Below the pieces are notes generated by a model. The model searched no databases and was not told the DNA's origin. It saw only the letters and a program-made list of their open reading frames with translations. This document shows positions 52,600 through 60,722 of a stretch of DNA of 64,000 bases, piece after piece; position 1 is the first letter of the stretch; each line of letters opens with the position of its first letter. This DNA is from an uncultured Eubacteriales bacterium (GTDB lineage Bacteria; Bacillota; Clostridia; Oscillospirales; Oscillospiraceae). The DNA lies in assembly GCA_900079765.1 (NCBI GenBank), contig LT599017.1:62001-126000 (forward strand), read 5' to 3'. Position numbers and translations under genes: made by a program.

Positions 52600-52800
52600 T
52601 AATCTTCACATCTTGTTTAAAAACTGTCCAACTCTTTCCGCCTCGGACGTGGTATCTTATATTCACAGCAAGGAACTACCTCGGCAGCCGCCGCCGGGAG
52701 CCCCGATTGGCGGACCAAAGACTTCACGGAGCAATCTGTGTTTTCTATATACATTACCTATCCTCCCTCCTCTCTCTTTCCTATCCTCTCTCAAACACCA

Positions 52801-52834
52801 AAAAGCCCGCCGGAGAAATCCAGCGGGTTTTTTG
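52801..52834. terminator. Bidirectional terminator
   Basis: Stem CCCGC / GCGGG around GGAGAAATCC with AAAAA on the left and TTTTTT on the right. It ends the leftward aldo/keto reductase transcript. Confidence 0.8.
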
Positions 52835-52838
52835 GCGT

Positions 52839-53972
52839 TTATTTTTTCTCCTCCAGCACCCGTACCGCCTGCGCCACCTCCGCGAGCCGCGCGGGGATGC
52901 CGATGTGCTGAGGGCAGCGGGGCAGACAGGCCCCGCAGGCTACGCACCGGGTTGGTTGGTTCATCTCTCCCATGTAGCCGTAGGAGTTGAGAAAGTGGTT
53001 TGTCCGTCCGTCCAGCTTGTACTGGTTGTACATTGCGAAGGTCCTGGGGATGTCCACTCCGGCGGGACAGTCCATGCAGTACCGGCACCCGGTGCAGGGG
53101 ATGGTGCCCGCCGCCAGATAGGCCGCCAGTGCCTCCTGAAGGACTGCGCGCTCCGTGCCCGTCAGAGGCGCGAAAATGTTCATGGTGGCGAGGTTATCCT
53201 CCACCTGGTCCATGTCGCTCATGCCGGATAGAACGGTCATCACCCCCGGCAGAGACGCGGCGTACCGTATGGCCCAGGACGCGGGGCTCTTCTCCGGCTG
53301 GGCGGCGTGCAGGATGTCAGCCGCCTTGTCGGACAGTTTCGCCAGCGCTCCGCCCCGCACCGGCTCCATGACCACCACAGGCAGCCCCCGGCTGGTAATG
53401 AATTCGTACTGTTTCTTCGCGTCCTGGAGGGTCCAATCAAGGTAGTTGAGCTGGATCTGGGCGAAGTCCCACCTGTGCCCGCCCAAGATCTGCTCCAGCA
53501 CGGCGGGCGTGTCGTGGAAGGAAAACCCCAGGTGCCGGATTTTTCCCTCGGCCTTCTTGCGCGCCAGTACCTCGTAGCCATGTGCTGCCTCAAAGCTGGC
53601 GTAATTCTCTTCGTCCAGCGCATGGGCGAGGTAGAAGTCGAAGTACTCAACGCCACACCGACCCAGCTGCTCTTCAAAAATGCGCTCCGCGTCCTCCGGG
53701 GTCTTCACAAGCCAGCAGGGCAGCTTGTCGGCCAGAAAATAGCTTGCCCTGGGGTGATGGGTGAGGACGCTGCCCATAAAGGTCTCCGACTTGCCCCCGT
53801 GGTAGGAGTAGGCGGTGTCGAAGTAGTTGACTCCCGCCGCCAGCGCCCGTTCCAGCATGACGGCCGCGGCGGTTGCGTCGATGGTCCCATCCTCCAGCGT
53901 GGGGAAGCGCATCCCCCCGAAACCCAGCAGGGAGACCTCCGACCGGATGCCGGGAAAGTTTCTCATTTCCAT
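52839..53972 (-). CDS. Aldo/keto reductase with C-terminal ferredoxin-like domain
   Basis: A 377-residue enzyme. The aldo/keto-reductase barrel (1-280) keeps LGFGGMRFPTLEDG, the active-site tyrosine in FDTAYSYHGGKSE and the HHPRASYFLADKLP lysine strand. The C-terminal part carries two Fe-S clusters: CTGCRYCMDCPAGVD near 296-310 and CVACGACLPRCPQHIG near 340-355. This fused type is common in anaerobes, where electrons may come from ferredoxin. The substrate is unknown. Confidence 0.9.
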   Translation of the reverse strand: MEMRNFPGIRSEVSLLGFGGMRFPTLEDGTIDATAAAVMLERALAAGVNYFDTAYSYHGGKSETFMGSVLTHHPRASYFLADKLPCWLVKTPEDAERIFEEQLGRCGVEYFDFYLAHALDEENYASFEAAHGYEVLARKKAEGKIRHLGFSFHDTPAVLEQILGGHRWDFAQIQLNYLDWTLQDAKKQYEFITSRGLPVVVMEPVRGGALAKLSDKAADILHAAQPEKSPASWAIRYAASLPGVMTVLSGMSDMDQVEDNLATMNIFAPLTGTERAVLQEALAAYLAAGTIPCTGCRYCMDCPAGVDIPRTFAMYNQYKLDGRTNHFLNSYGYMGEMNQPTRCVACGACLPRCPQHIGIPARLAEVAQAVRVLEEKK

Positions 53973-54069
53973 ACACTCAACTCCATTTTTCGCTTTGATA
54001 ATACTATTATAAAAATTTTTAAACTTTTTTCAAGGCCCGGCATACATAAACCTGGTACAAAAGGCTCTG

Positions 54070-54098
54070 TTGCGACTAGATATGTAGGGCCATATACT
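54070..54098 (+). promoter_or_regulatory. Promoter of the amidase gene
   Basis: TTGCGA (54070-54075) and TATACT (54093-54098), 17 bp apart, 18 bp before the ATG region. Confidence 0.7.
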
Positions 54099-54116
54099 AA
54101 AATGGGAGGGGAGTGT

Positions 54117-54890
54117 ATGAATATCACCGAGCGCATCCTGACAAAAAACGACTGCTGGAAGGAGGGGCGCACCATCATCCCTAAGGGGGTTATGGTCCAC
54201 TCGCCGGGGGTGGCGCAGCCAAGCGTGGACGTGTTCCTGAATACCTGGAACATTCCCGGCTATGCCGCCTGCGTCCACGCCTTCGTCACGGAAGACGGCG
54301 CGGTGCAGACCTTGCCGTGGAACTGGCGGGGCTGGCATGCAGGATCTGCCGCGGCGGGGAAGGTGTCCGCCAACAACACCCACATCAGCTTTGAAATTTT
54401 GGAGCCGGCCGGGCACACTTATGACGGCGGCGTCATGGTGGGATATGACAGTACCAAAAACGCTGCCTATTTCGCCGCTGTCTACCGTAACGCCGTGGAG
54501 TTGACCGCCCAGCTATGCAAAAAGTACGGCCTGGACCCGCTGGCACCCGGTGTGGTCATCTGCCACGCAGAGGGCCACGCGCTGGGCGTAGCCAGCAACC
54601 ATGCCGACGTAAACCACTGGTTTCCCAAACACGGCAAGAACATGGATATGTTCCGCGCCGACGTAAAAAGCGCGATGGAGGGAGGGGAAGAGGAGATGAC
54701 CCAGCAGCAGTTCGAGGCCATGCTGGCCGTCTGGCAGCAGACCCAGGCCGCCGCCCCGGTAAGCGCCTGGGCAAAAGAGGCCTGGGAGCAGGCGGTGGCC
54801 AAAGGGGTTTTTGACGGCACCCAGCCCAAGGGGGGGCTCACCCGGGAGCAGGCCGCCCTGGTTCTCAGCCGTCTGGATTTTTTAGACTGA
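54117..54890 (+). CDS. N-acetylmuramoyl-L-alanine amidase (Amidase_2)
   Basis: A 257-residue cell-wall hydrolase without a signal peptide. The Amidase_2 domain spans about 1-175: PKGVMVHSPGVAQPSVDVFL (with the first zinc ligand His), WHAGSAAAGKVSANNTHISF (with Glu/His), and CHAEGHALGVASNHADVNHW. The C-terminal 65 residues (MTQQQFEAMLAVWQQTQAAA to LVLSRLDFLD) resemble an SLH-like or phage-endolysin tail. The lack of a signal suggests a phage-type lysin or release on spore or mother-cell lysis. A much longer frame from 53307 is a shadow of the neighbour. Confidence 0.86.
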   Translation: MNITERILTKNDCWKEGRTIIPKGVMVHSPGVAQPSVDVFLNTWNIPGYAACVHAFVTEDGAVQTLPWNWRGWHAGSAAAGKVSANNTHISFEILEPAGHTYDGGVMVGYDSTKNAAYFAAVYRNAVELTAQLCKKYGLDPLAPGVVICHAEGHALGVASNHADVNHWFPKHGKNMDMFRADVKSAMEGGEEEMTQQQFEAMLAVWQQTQAAAPVSAWAKEAWEQAVAKGVFDGTQPKGGLTREQAALVLSRLDFLD

Positions 54891-54894
54891 AATG

Positions 54895-54929
54895 AAAAAA
54901 GAGACTGGCCTTTTGGCCAGTCTCTTTTG
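54895..54929. terminator. Bidirectional terminator
   Basis: Stem AAAAGAGACTGGCC / GGCCAGTCTCTTTT with loop TTTT; ends both the amidase and the cold-shock gene. Confidence 0.9.
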
Positions 54930-54948
54930 CTCCGGAGAATTTAATCTC

Positions 54949-55158
54949 TTACAGAGGGCGAACGTTGACAGCGCGCAGCTTGCCGGCGTCCTTGGGATCG
55001 GGCTCGGTCTCGTAAGAGACCTTCTGGCCCTCAGCGAGGGTCTTAAAGCCGTCGGTCTGGATGGCGGAGAAGTGCACGAACACGTCGTCGCCGCCCTCGT
55101 CATTGGAGATAAAACCGAAGCCCTTAGTCTCGTTGAACCATTTCACAGTACCCTGCAT
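54949..55158 (-). CDS. Cold-shock protein (CspA family)
   Basis: A 69-residue single CSD protein: [20 protein letters not shown] with RNP1-like KGFGFI and RNP2-like DVFVHFSAI, end KAVNVRPL-like. It binds single-stranded RNA and melts structure at low temperature. The start follows TAGGAGGTACCAACAA. A leader of about 120 nt precedes it, as is usual for cold-inducible csp genes. Confidence 0.93.
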   Translation of the reverse strand: MQGTVKWFNETKGFGFISNDEGGDDVFVHFSAIQTDGFKTLAEGQKVSYETEPDPKDAGKLRAVNVRPL

Positions 55159-55283
55159 TTGTTGGTACCTCCTAAATTTTATTGCCCCTAAATACAAAAA
55201 GCCCACAGCCTAGTATGTCATCAAACGACGGACGATGACTTACAAAACTGTGAGTCTGGGTCGTACATTAGAAGAGCAAGGGT

Positions 55284-55313
55284 ATCATAACACAAAGAGG
55301 CGCGAAAAGTCAA
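55284..55313 (-). promoter_or_regulatory. Promoter of the cold-shock gene
   Basis: TTGACT (55308-55313) and TATGAT (55284-55289), 18 bp apart. The -35 box lies in the loop of the glpK terminator hairpin. Confidence 0.65.
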
Positions 55314-55332
55314 TACCTTTTCGCGCCTCTTT
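55294..55332 (-). terminator. Terminator of the glycerol operon
   Basis: Perfect 16-bp stem AAAGAGGCGCGAAAAG / CTTTTCGCGCCTCTTT, 18 bp beyond the glpK stop. The U tract is short. Confidence 0.7.
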
Positions 55333-55349
55333 GCCGTGCCCTTTTCGCC

Positions 55350-56834
55350 TTATTTCGCCCAGCCCTGGCTGTGTCCCACGGCCCGGTGCCAGCCATGGAG
55401 CAGCGTTTCGCGCCGTTCCTGTTCCATTTTGGGCGTATACGTCGTATCGCAGACCCACAGGCCCTTAATCTCCTCCCGATCCCTCCAAACCCCGGCTGCG
55501 AGACCTGCGAGGTAGGCCGCGCCCAGGGCCGTGGTCTCCCGGATCATGGGCCGACGCACCGAGCGGTCCAGAATATCGGACTGGAACTGCATGAGGAACC
55601 GGTCCCTGCTGGCGCCCCCGTCGGCCTTGAGATGGCCCAGGGTCAGTCCCGTGTCGGCCTCCATTGCTCCCACCAAATCGGCGACCTGGTAGGCGATGGA
55701 CTCCTGGGCCGCCCGGATGATGTGCTCCCTTCGGGTGCCCCGGGTCAGCCCCACGATGCACCCCCTTGCGTACATGTCCCAGTAGGGCGCGCCCAGCCCC
55801 GTAAAGGCGGGTACCAGGTATACCCCACCGGTGTCATTCACCTTCTGGGCGTAATACTCCGCGTCCCGGCTCTCGGTGAGAAAGCGCATCTCATCGCGCA
55901 GCCATTGGATCACCGCCCCACCCACGAAGACGCTGCCCTCCAGTGCGTACTGCACCTTGCCCCCCACGCCGATGGCGATGGTGGTGAGAAGGCCGTTTTT
56001 ACTCTCGCAGGGGTCGTCTCCCGTGTTCATCAGCAGGAAACAGCCGGTGCCGTAGGTGTTCTTCGCATCGCCGGGGGCGAAGCAGGTTTGGCCGAACAGG
56101 GCCGCCTGCTGGTCTCCCGCAATACCCGCGATGGGAACCTTGGCCCCCAAAATCTCGGTATAGCCGTAAATCTCGCTGGAGTTGCGCACCTCAGGCAGCA
56201 TGGCCTTCGGGATATCCAGGGCGGAGAGCAGCTCGTTGTCCCAGCGGAGGCTATGGATGTCGTAGAGCATAGTGCGGGAGGCGTTGGTGTAGTCGGTGGC
56301 GTGTACCGCCCCGCCTGTCAGCTTCCAGAGAAGCCATGTGTCCACCGTACCGAAGAGAATCTCCCCCCGCCGCGCCTTCTCTCTGGCCCCCTCCACATGG
56401 TCGAGAATCCATTTGATCTTCGTGCCGGAGAAATAGGCGTCAGGCACCAGCCCTGTGGTCTTCTTGATGTGGGGCTCCAGTCCGTCGGCGAGGAGCTGGT
56501 CCACGATACCCGCCGTCCGGCGGCACTGCCAGACGATGGCGTTGTGGATGGGCCGCCCTGTCTCCCTGTCCCAGAGGATGGTGGTCTCCCGCTGGTTGGT
56601 AATGCCTACGGCGGCGATGTCTCGCGCCTCTACCCCCGACTGGGCGATGACCTCCATCATCACGGCGTACTGGCTGGACCAGATCTCCATCGCGTCGTGC
56701 TCCACCCAGCCCTCCCTGGGGTAGATCTGGGTGAATTCCTTCTGGGCCAGGCCCATGATGTTCTGCTCGCTGTCGAAGAGGATGGCCCGTGAGCTGGTGG
56801 TGCCCTGGTCCAGGGCCAGGATGTACTTGCCCAT
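55350..56834 (-). CDS. glpK: Glycerol kinase
   Basis: A 494-residue FGGY-family kinase that phosphorylates glycerol to sn-glycerol-3-phosphate. Marks: [20 protein letters not shown] at the start, [17 protein letters not shown] near 77, [20 protein letters not shown] near 245 and the FGGY signature [20 protein letters not shown] near 400. The phospho-acceptor His region of the PTS-regulated enzymes is at about 230 (no clear HPr-type histidine seen). It ends the glpP-controlled cluster, 71 bp after DUF1667. Confidence 0.96.
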   Translation of the reverse strand: MGKYILALDQGTTSSRAILFDSEQNIMGLAQKEFTQIYPREGWVEHDAMEIWSSQYAVMMEVIAQSGVEARDIAAVGITNQRETTILWDRETGRPIHNAIVWQCRRTAGIVDQLLADGLEPHIKKTTGLVPDAYFSGTKIKWILDHVEGAREKARRGEILFGTVDTWLLWKLTGGAVHATDYTNASRTMLYDIHSLRWDNELLSALDIPKAMLPEVRNSSEIYGYTEILGAKVPIAGIAGDQQAALFGQTCFAPGDAKNTYGTGCFLLMNTGDDPCESKNGLLTTIAIGVGGKVQYALEGSVFVGGAVIQWLRDEMRFLTESRDAEYYAQKVNDTGGVYLVPAFTGLGAPYWDMYARGCIVGLTRGTRREHIIRAAQESIAYQVADLVGAMEADTGLTLGHLKADGGASRDRFLMQFQSDILDRSVRRPMIRETTALGAAYLAGLAAGVWRDREEIKGLWVCDTTYTPKMEQERRETLLHGWHRAVGHSQGWAK

Positions 56835-56905
56835 GAATTGCGCCTCCTGTCAAATTTGCAAATTGGGGGCCGCCGCCCACAGCGGGCCGCCCCCCTATGG
56901 GGGTC

Positions 56906-57250
56906 TCACATATCCCTGGTAACCACGAAATCGATCCCTGTCCCGCAGACGTTTTTCACCGCTACCTGCCCTAGTTTCACCGGGGCGGCGAGGGTCACGT
57001 CCTCCAGGGTCTTCATGGCTTCGAAGATGAGCCCCTTGGGGAGGGCCCCGCTGGTCTTCACCGGGCAGCGAGGATGGGAGCACCCGGTGCACCTCACCGT
57101 GGAGGTAACCACCCGTGTAGGATTTGTCAACTCTATTTTACCATATTCCGCCCCTCTTGGACAGCTATTGCCCGTGACAAAATAATCCCGCTCCTCGTCC
57201 ACCTTCAAATGGCAGCCCTTGGGGCAGACGATGCAGATCAGCTCTTTCAT
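56906..57250 (-). CDS. DUF1667 protein
   Basis: A 114-residue protein with four conserved cysteines (CIVCPKGCHLKVD near the start, CTGCSHPRCPVKTSG in the middle), likely a metal or Fe-S site. DUF1667 is almost always linked to anaerobic glycerol-3-phosphate dehydrogenase-like genes and may carry electrons as GlpC-like subunit substitutes. It overlaps the flavoprotein gene by 4 bp. Confidence 0.85.
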   Translation of the reverse strand: MKELICIVCPKGCHLKVDEERDYFVTGNSCPRGAEYGKIELTNPTRVVTSTVRCTGCSHPRCPVKTSGALPKGLIFEAMKTLEDVTLAAPVKLGQVAVKNVCGTGIDFVVTRDM

Positions 57251-58503
57251 TTTGCTTCCTCCCTCACGCTCACCGTCAAGTCCCCTTCCGCCTGTTCAAG
57301 CAGGGCGCAGGGGAGAACGATGCGCTCCATCTCCCCGGGAGCTAAATGCTCCCGCCTGTAGGCTGCCAGAGTATTGTCACCCGACGTGACGACGATCTCA
57401 CTCTCATGGTACACCCGGTTCACCCGGAAGAAGAGCCCGCAGTTCCGCTCCACCTTGTCGGGCCGGATGCGCTGGGGTACCGTATACCCTACGCCCTCGC
57501 CGGGGCGCACCTCCAGGGTGAGGCCTGCGGGTTCGCAGCCAGACTGGACGAAACGGGCGGCCGCCGCCCCCGCCCGCTCGCTCTCGGCGGTGACGAAGTC
57601 TACCAGGTCGTGCACATGGAGGGCGTTGCCGCAGGCGAAGACGCCTGGGATGGAGGTCTCCATGTCCTCATACACGGCTGCGCCGCCGGTCTTGGCATCC
57701 ATCACCACTCCTGCCTGCCGGGTCAGTTCGTTCTCGGGGATAAGCCCTACCGAGAGGAGCAGTGTGTCGCAATCGAAGACCCGCTCCGTGCCGGAGATAG
57801 GGTTGCGTTTCTCGTCTACCTGGGAGACCACAACCTGCTCCAGCCGGGCCGTCCCCCGTATCTCGGTGACGGTGTGGGAGAGGAGGAGGGGGATACCGTA
57901 GTCGTCCAGGCACTGGACGATATTGCGGGTAAGTCCGCCGGAGTAGGGCATGACCTCCAAGCAGGCCAGCACCTCCGCCCCCTCCAGGATCATGCGCCGA
58001 GCCATGATGAGCCCGATGTCCCCCGAGCCTAAAATGACCACCCGCTTGCCCGGCATCCAGCCCTCCAGGTTCACGAATCGCTGGGCCACACCGGCAGTGT
58101 ATACCCCGGCGGGACGGGTGCCTGGGACGGCAATGGCCCCGCGGGTCCGCTCCCGGCAGCCCATAGCGAGGATGATGCTCCGCGCATCCTCCACCCGGTA
58201 GCCGGTAGCAGCGCCCACCATGTGAACCTGGCGCTCCGGGGTGACTTCAAGCACCATAGTGCCTAGCCGCACCGCTACCCCGGTCTCGCCCAGAAGCGAT
58301 TCAAACCGGGCGGCGTACTCCGGGCCGGTCAGCTCCTCATGAAAGTGGTGCAGGCCGAAACCGTTGTGGATACACTGGTTGAGGATGCCGCCCAGCTCGT
58401 TATCCCGCTCCACCAGGAGGATTGAGCGCAGCCCCTCCTCCCAGGCTTTGCGCGCCGCCGCCAGCCCCGCCGGGCCGCCGCCGATGACGATCAGGTCATA
58501 CAT
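57247..58503 (-). CDS. FAD-dependent pyridine nucleotide-disulfide-type oxidoreductase (GlpB-like partner)
   Basis: A 418-residue flavoprotein: FAD loop DLIVIGGGPAGLAAARKAWE, NAD loop VVILGSGDIGLIMARRMILE, and the late FAD motif PGVFACGNALHVHDLVDFV. In the cluster it sits between the GlpA-like dehydrogenase and DUF1667, so it probably passes electrons from glycerol-3-phosphate oxidation. The start after AAAGGGGGAACGGACC is preferred over one 8 codons earlier; it overlaps the upstream gene by 8 bp. Confidence 0.88.
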   Translation of the reverse strand: MYDLIVIGGGPAGLAAARKAWEEGLRSILLVERDNELGGILNQCIHNGFGLHHFHEELTGPEYAARFESLLGETGVAVRLGTMVLEVTPERQVHMVGAATGYRVEDARSIILAMGCRERTRGAIAVPGTRPAGVYTAGVAQRFVNLEGWMPGKRVVILGSGDIGLIMARRMILEGAEVLACLEVMPYSGGLTRNIVQCLDDYGIPLLLSHTVTEIRGTARLEQVVVSQVDEKRNPISGTERVFDCDTLLLSVGLIPENELTRQAGVVMDAKTGGAAVYEDMETSIPGVFACGNALHVHDLVDFVTAESERAGAAAARFVQSGCEPAGLTLEVRPGEGVGYTVPQRIRPDKVERNCGLFFRVNRVYHESEIVVTSGDNTLAAYRREHLAPGEMERIVLPCALLEQAEGDLTVSVREEAK

Positions 58504-59938
58504 GGTCCGTTCCCCCTTTTGTCTCATGGAAGAGCATTTGAGACCCCTCTCGCTCCTGGGTCACCTCGCCGGGGGAGAGGCCCAACTCCCGGCAGAAGAG
58601 CGCCACCACCCGAGGGGTGCAGAACCCGCCTTGGCAGCGTCCCATGCCGGCGTTGACCCGCCGCTTGACACCATCCACCGAGCGGGGCGGGATGGGCCCC
58701 CGCAGGGCAGCCAGAATCTCCCCCTCGGTGATGCTCTCGCACCGACAGATGATGTGCCCGTAGGTGCTTTCCTTTTTTACCAGCGCAGTCTTCTCGTCAG
58801 GGGAGAGATCGTGAAAACGGATACGCTTTCGCGTGCAAAGAAAATCCTTTTTCTCCTCCAGCACAAGGCCTGCCTTTTCCATTTGCTCGGCGGCATACTC
58901 CGCGATGGCGGGTGCGGCGGTGAGACCGGGGGAGCAGATGCCCGCCAGGTCGAAAAAGCCGGGCGCACCCTTTGCCTCCGCAACGATGAAGTCGCCGCCG
59001 TCGGCGTAGGCCCGCACCCCGGCAAAGCTGCGGATATCGGCCCGGAAGTCCACCGAGGGGACGCTCTTCCATGCCATCTCCCTGACGTAATCAAGCCCCG
59101 ACTTGGTGGTGGCGGTGTTCTCGCCCCTGACGGCCTCTGCGTTGGGACCCACGATCAGGTTCCCGTGGACGGTGGGGGCTACCAGCACCCCCTTGCCGTT
59201 TTTGTTGGGACACTGGAAGATGACCCGGTTCGTCCGCCAGCCCTCGCTCTTGTCCAGCAGGTGGTACTGACCCCGGCTGGGGTAAATGCTGTAGGCGTGG
59301 GGGGCCGCCAGGTCGTGGACCTTGTCGGCAAAGACCCCTGCCGCGTTCACCACAAAGCGGCTCTCAAATTCGCCCTTGGGCGTGCTTACCCGCCAGCCGC
59401 CTGGGAGGCGGCTGATGGCGGTGACGGGGGTGCTCAAATGGATCTCCGCGCCGCCCAAAGCCGCCGTCTCAGCCAGGGCGAGACAGTACTCCCAGGGGGA
59501 GCAGATGGCGGCGCTGGGGGCGTGGAGGGCGGCAGTGACGGCGGGGGAAAGGAGAGGCTCGATAGTGCGGGCCTCTTCCCCGGTGAGGAGGTCTAAGCCC
59601 TCCACGCCGTTCGCCTCCCCCCGGTGGTAGAGGGCGGCGAGGGTCTCTTCATCGGCCTCGTTAAAGCCCACCACGAGGGACCCGGTCTGGAGATAGGGCA
59701 CGTCCAGCTTGGCGCATAGCTCCTTTGCCAGCGCCGAACCCCGGACGTTGAGCCTTGCCATCAGGGTGCCCGGCGCGGGGTCGTACCCAGCGTGGAGGAT
59801 GGCGGAGTTTGCTTTGGTGGCGCCGGTGGCCACGTCGTTTTCCTTCTCCAGCACCGCGATTTTTAACCGGTACCTGGATAGCTCGAACGCCATGGCCGCC
59901 CCGGTGATGCCGCAGCCAATGACTACTACGTCGTACAT
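58496..59938 (-). CDS. GlpA-like FAD-dependent glycerol-3-phosphate dehydrogenase with [2Fe-2S] domain
   Basis: A 480-residue DAO-fold enzyme: FAD loop VVIGCGITGAAMAFELSR, then GLDLLTGEEARTIEPLLSPA and GPNAEAVRGENTATTKSGLD. A BFD-like [2Fe-2S] domain ends it (HIICRCESITEGEILAALRG, VNAGMGRCQGGFCTP). It is predicted to oxidise sn-glycerol-3-phosphate to dihydroxyacetone phosphate. The start follows AAGGGGGAAACTCT, right after the leader terminator's U tract. Confidence 0.9.
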   Translation of the reverse strand: MYDVVVIGCGITGAAMAFELSRYRLKIAVLEKENDVATGATKANSAILHAGYDPAPGTLMARLNVRGSALAKELCAKLDVPYLQTGSLVVGFNEADEETLAALYHRGEANGVEGLDLLTGEEARTIEPLLSPAVTAALHAPSAAICSPWEYCLALAETAALGGAEIHLSTPVTAISRLPGGWRVSTPKGEFESRFVVNAAGVFADKVHDLAAPHAYSIYPSRGQYHLLDKSEGWRTNRVIFQCPNKNGKGVLVAPTVHGNLIVGPNAEAVRGENTATTKSGLDYVREMAWKSVPSVDFRADIRSFAGVRAYADGGDFIVAEAKGAPGFFDLAGICSPGLTAAPAIAEYAAEQMEKAGLVLEEKKDFLCTRKRIRFHDLSPDEKTALVKKESTYGHIICRCESITEGEILAALRGPIPPRSVDGVKRRVNAGMGRCQGGFCTPRVVALFCRELGLSPGEVTQEREGSQMLFHETKGGTDHV

Positions 59939-59952
59939 AGAGTTTCCCCCTT

Positions 59953-60019
59953 AAAAAATGAGAGCGAAACAAAACCAACCCCCTTATTTTTGAAAGGGGC
60001 AAGCTTTGTTTCACTCTCA
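59953..60019 (-). promoter_or_regulatory. GlpP-type leader terminator (antitermination site)
   Basis: Leftward, TGAGAGTGAAACAAA pairs with TTTGTTTCGCTCTCA around an inner CCCCTT/AAGGGG stem and ends in six U residues, 15 bp before the dehydrogenase start and 32 bp after glpP. GlpP in Bacillus binds such leaders and prevents termination with glycerol-3-phosphate; the same is likely here. Confidence 0.78.
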
Positions 60020-60050
60020 ATACTCTGAAACAAAATATGTGATTTTATGT

Positions 60051-60626
60051 TTACATGGCCCAGATGTCGGGCCGGGTGGCGGAGACCGCCACGGCCCCGG
60101 CGGCCAAAGCGGCCACCACGTCCTCCTTGCGGTCGATCAGCCCACCGGCGATGATGGGCTTGCCTGTGGCGTCGGAGAGCTGGCGGATGACCCGGGGCAT
60201 GAGGCCGGGGAGGACCTCGATGAGATCGGGGTCGTCCTGAGTGAGGTGCTTTTCGATGTTGCGCAGGGCCATGGAGTCCAGCAGGAAGAAACGCTGGACG
60301 GTCACCAGACCCAGTTCCCGGGCCCGGCGGATGAGCTGAGGCTTGGTGGAGAGGATGCCGTCGGCCGCCGTGCTCCGGGCGATGAAGTCCACCGTCACCT
60401 CTCGGGCGGCCAGCCCCTCCACCAAATCGAGGTGGAGGAAGACTGCCTTCCCCGCGGCCTTGGCCCGGCGGGTCAGGTCCCCCACGTCCAGCAGGTCTCC
60501 GTAGAGGAGGAAGAGCACGCTCGCGTTGCTCTCCAGCGCGGCGGTGAGGCCCTCTTCGTCCTTTACCGACGCGATGACGGGCCCGTCGGCCAGCAGGTCT
60601 AGCAGATGTTTTTTGTTCAAGGGCAT
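60051..60626 (-). CDS. glpP: Glycerol-3-phosphate responsive antiterminator GlpP
   Basis: A 191-residue TIM-barrel RNA-binding regulator: PVIASVKDEEGLTAALESNA, FLLYGDLLDVGDLTRRAKAA, FLHLDLVEGLA, DGILSTKPQLIRRARELGLV, EVLPGLMPRVIRQLSDATG and PIIAGGLIDRKEDVV. It senses glycerol-3-phosphate and lets transcription pass the leader terminator at 59953. AAAGGAGGCGC precedes its ATG. Confidence 0.92.
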   Translation of the reverse strand: MPLNKKHLLDLLADGPVIASVKDEEGLTAALESNASVLFLLYGDLLDVGDLTRRAKAAGKAVFLHLDLVEGLAAREVTVDFIARSTAADGILSTKPQLIRRARELGLVTVQRFFLLDSMALRNIEKHLTQDDPDLIEVLPGLMPRVIRQLSDATGKPIIAGGLIDRKEDVVAALAAGAVAVSATRPDIWAM

Positions 60627-60649
60627 GCGCCTCCTTTCACGCCATTATC

Positions 60650-60678
60650 AGTATACTATGCTTAGCGTGCGGATACAA
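60650..60678 (-). promoter_or_regulatory. Promoter of the glycerol cluster
   Basis: Leftward TTGTAT (60673-60678) and TATACT (60650-60655) with 17 bp between, 24 bp before glpP. Confidence 0.65.
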
Positions 60679-60722
60679 GGGGAGTCTGGAGGGGCCGGAG
60701 CCCGGCCCCTCCAGACGAATAT

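Noticed and set aside
55371-56792. 473-codon frame opposite glpK
   Set aside because: Shadow frame of a GC-rich gene; glpK is unmistakable and the antisense product has no family features.
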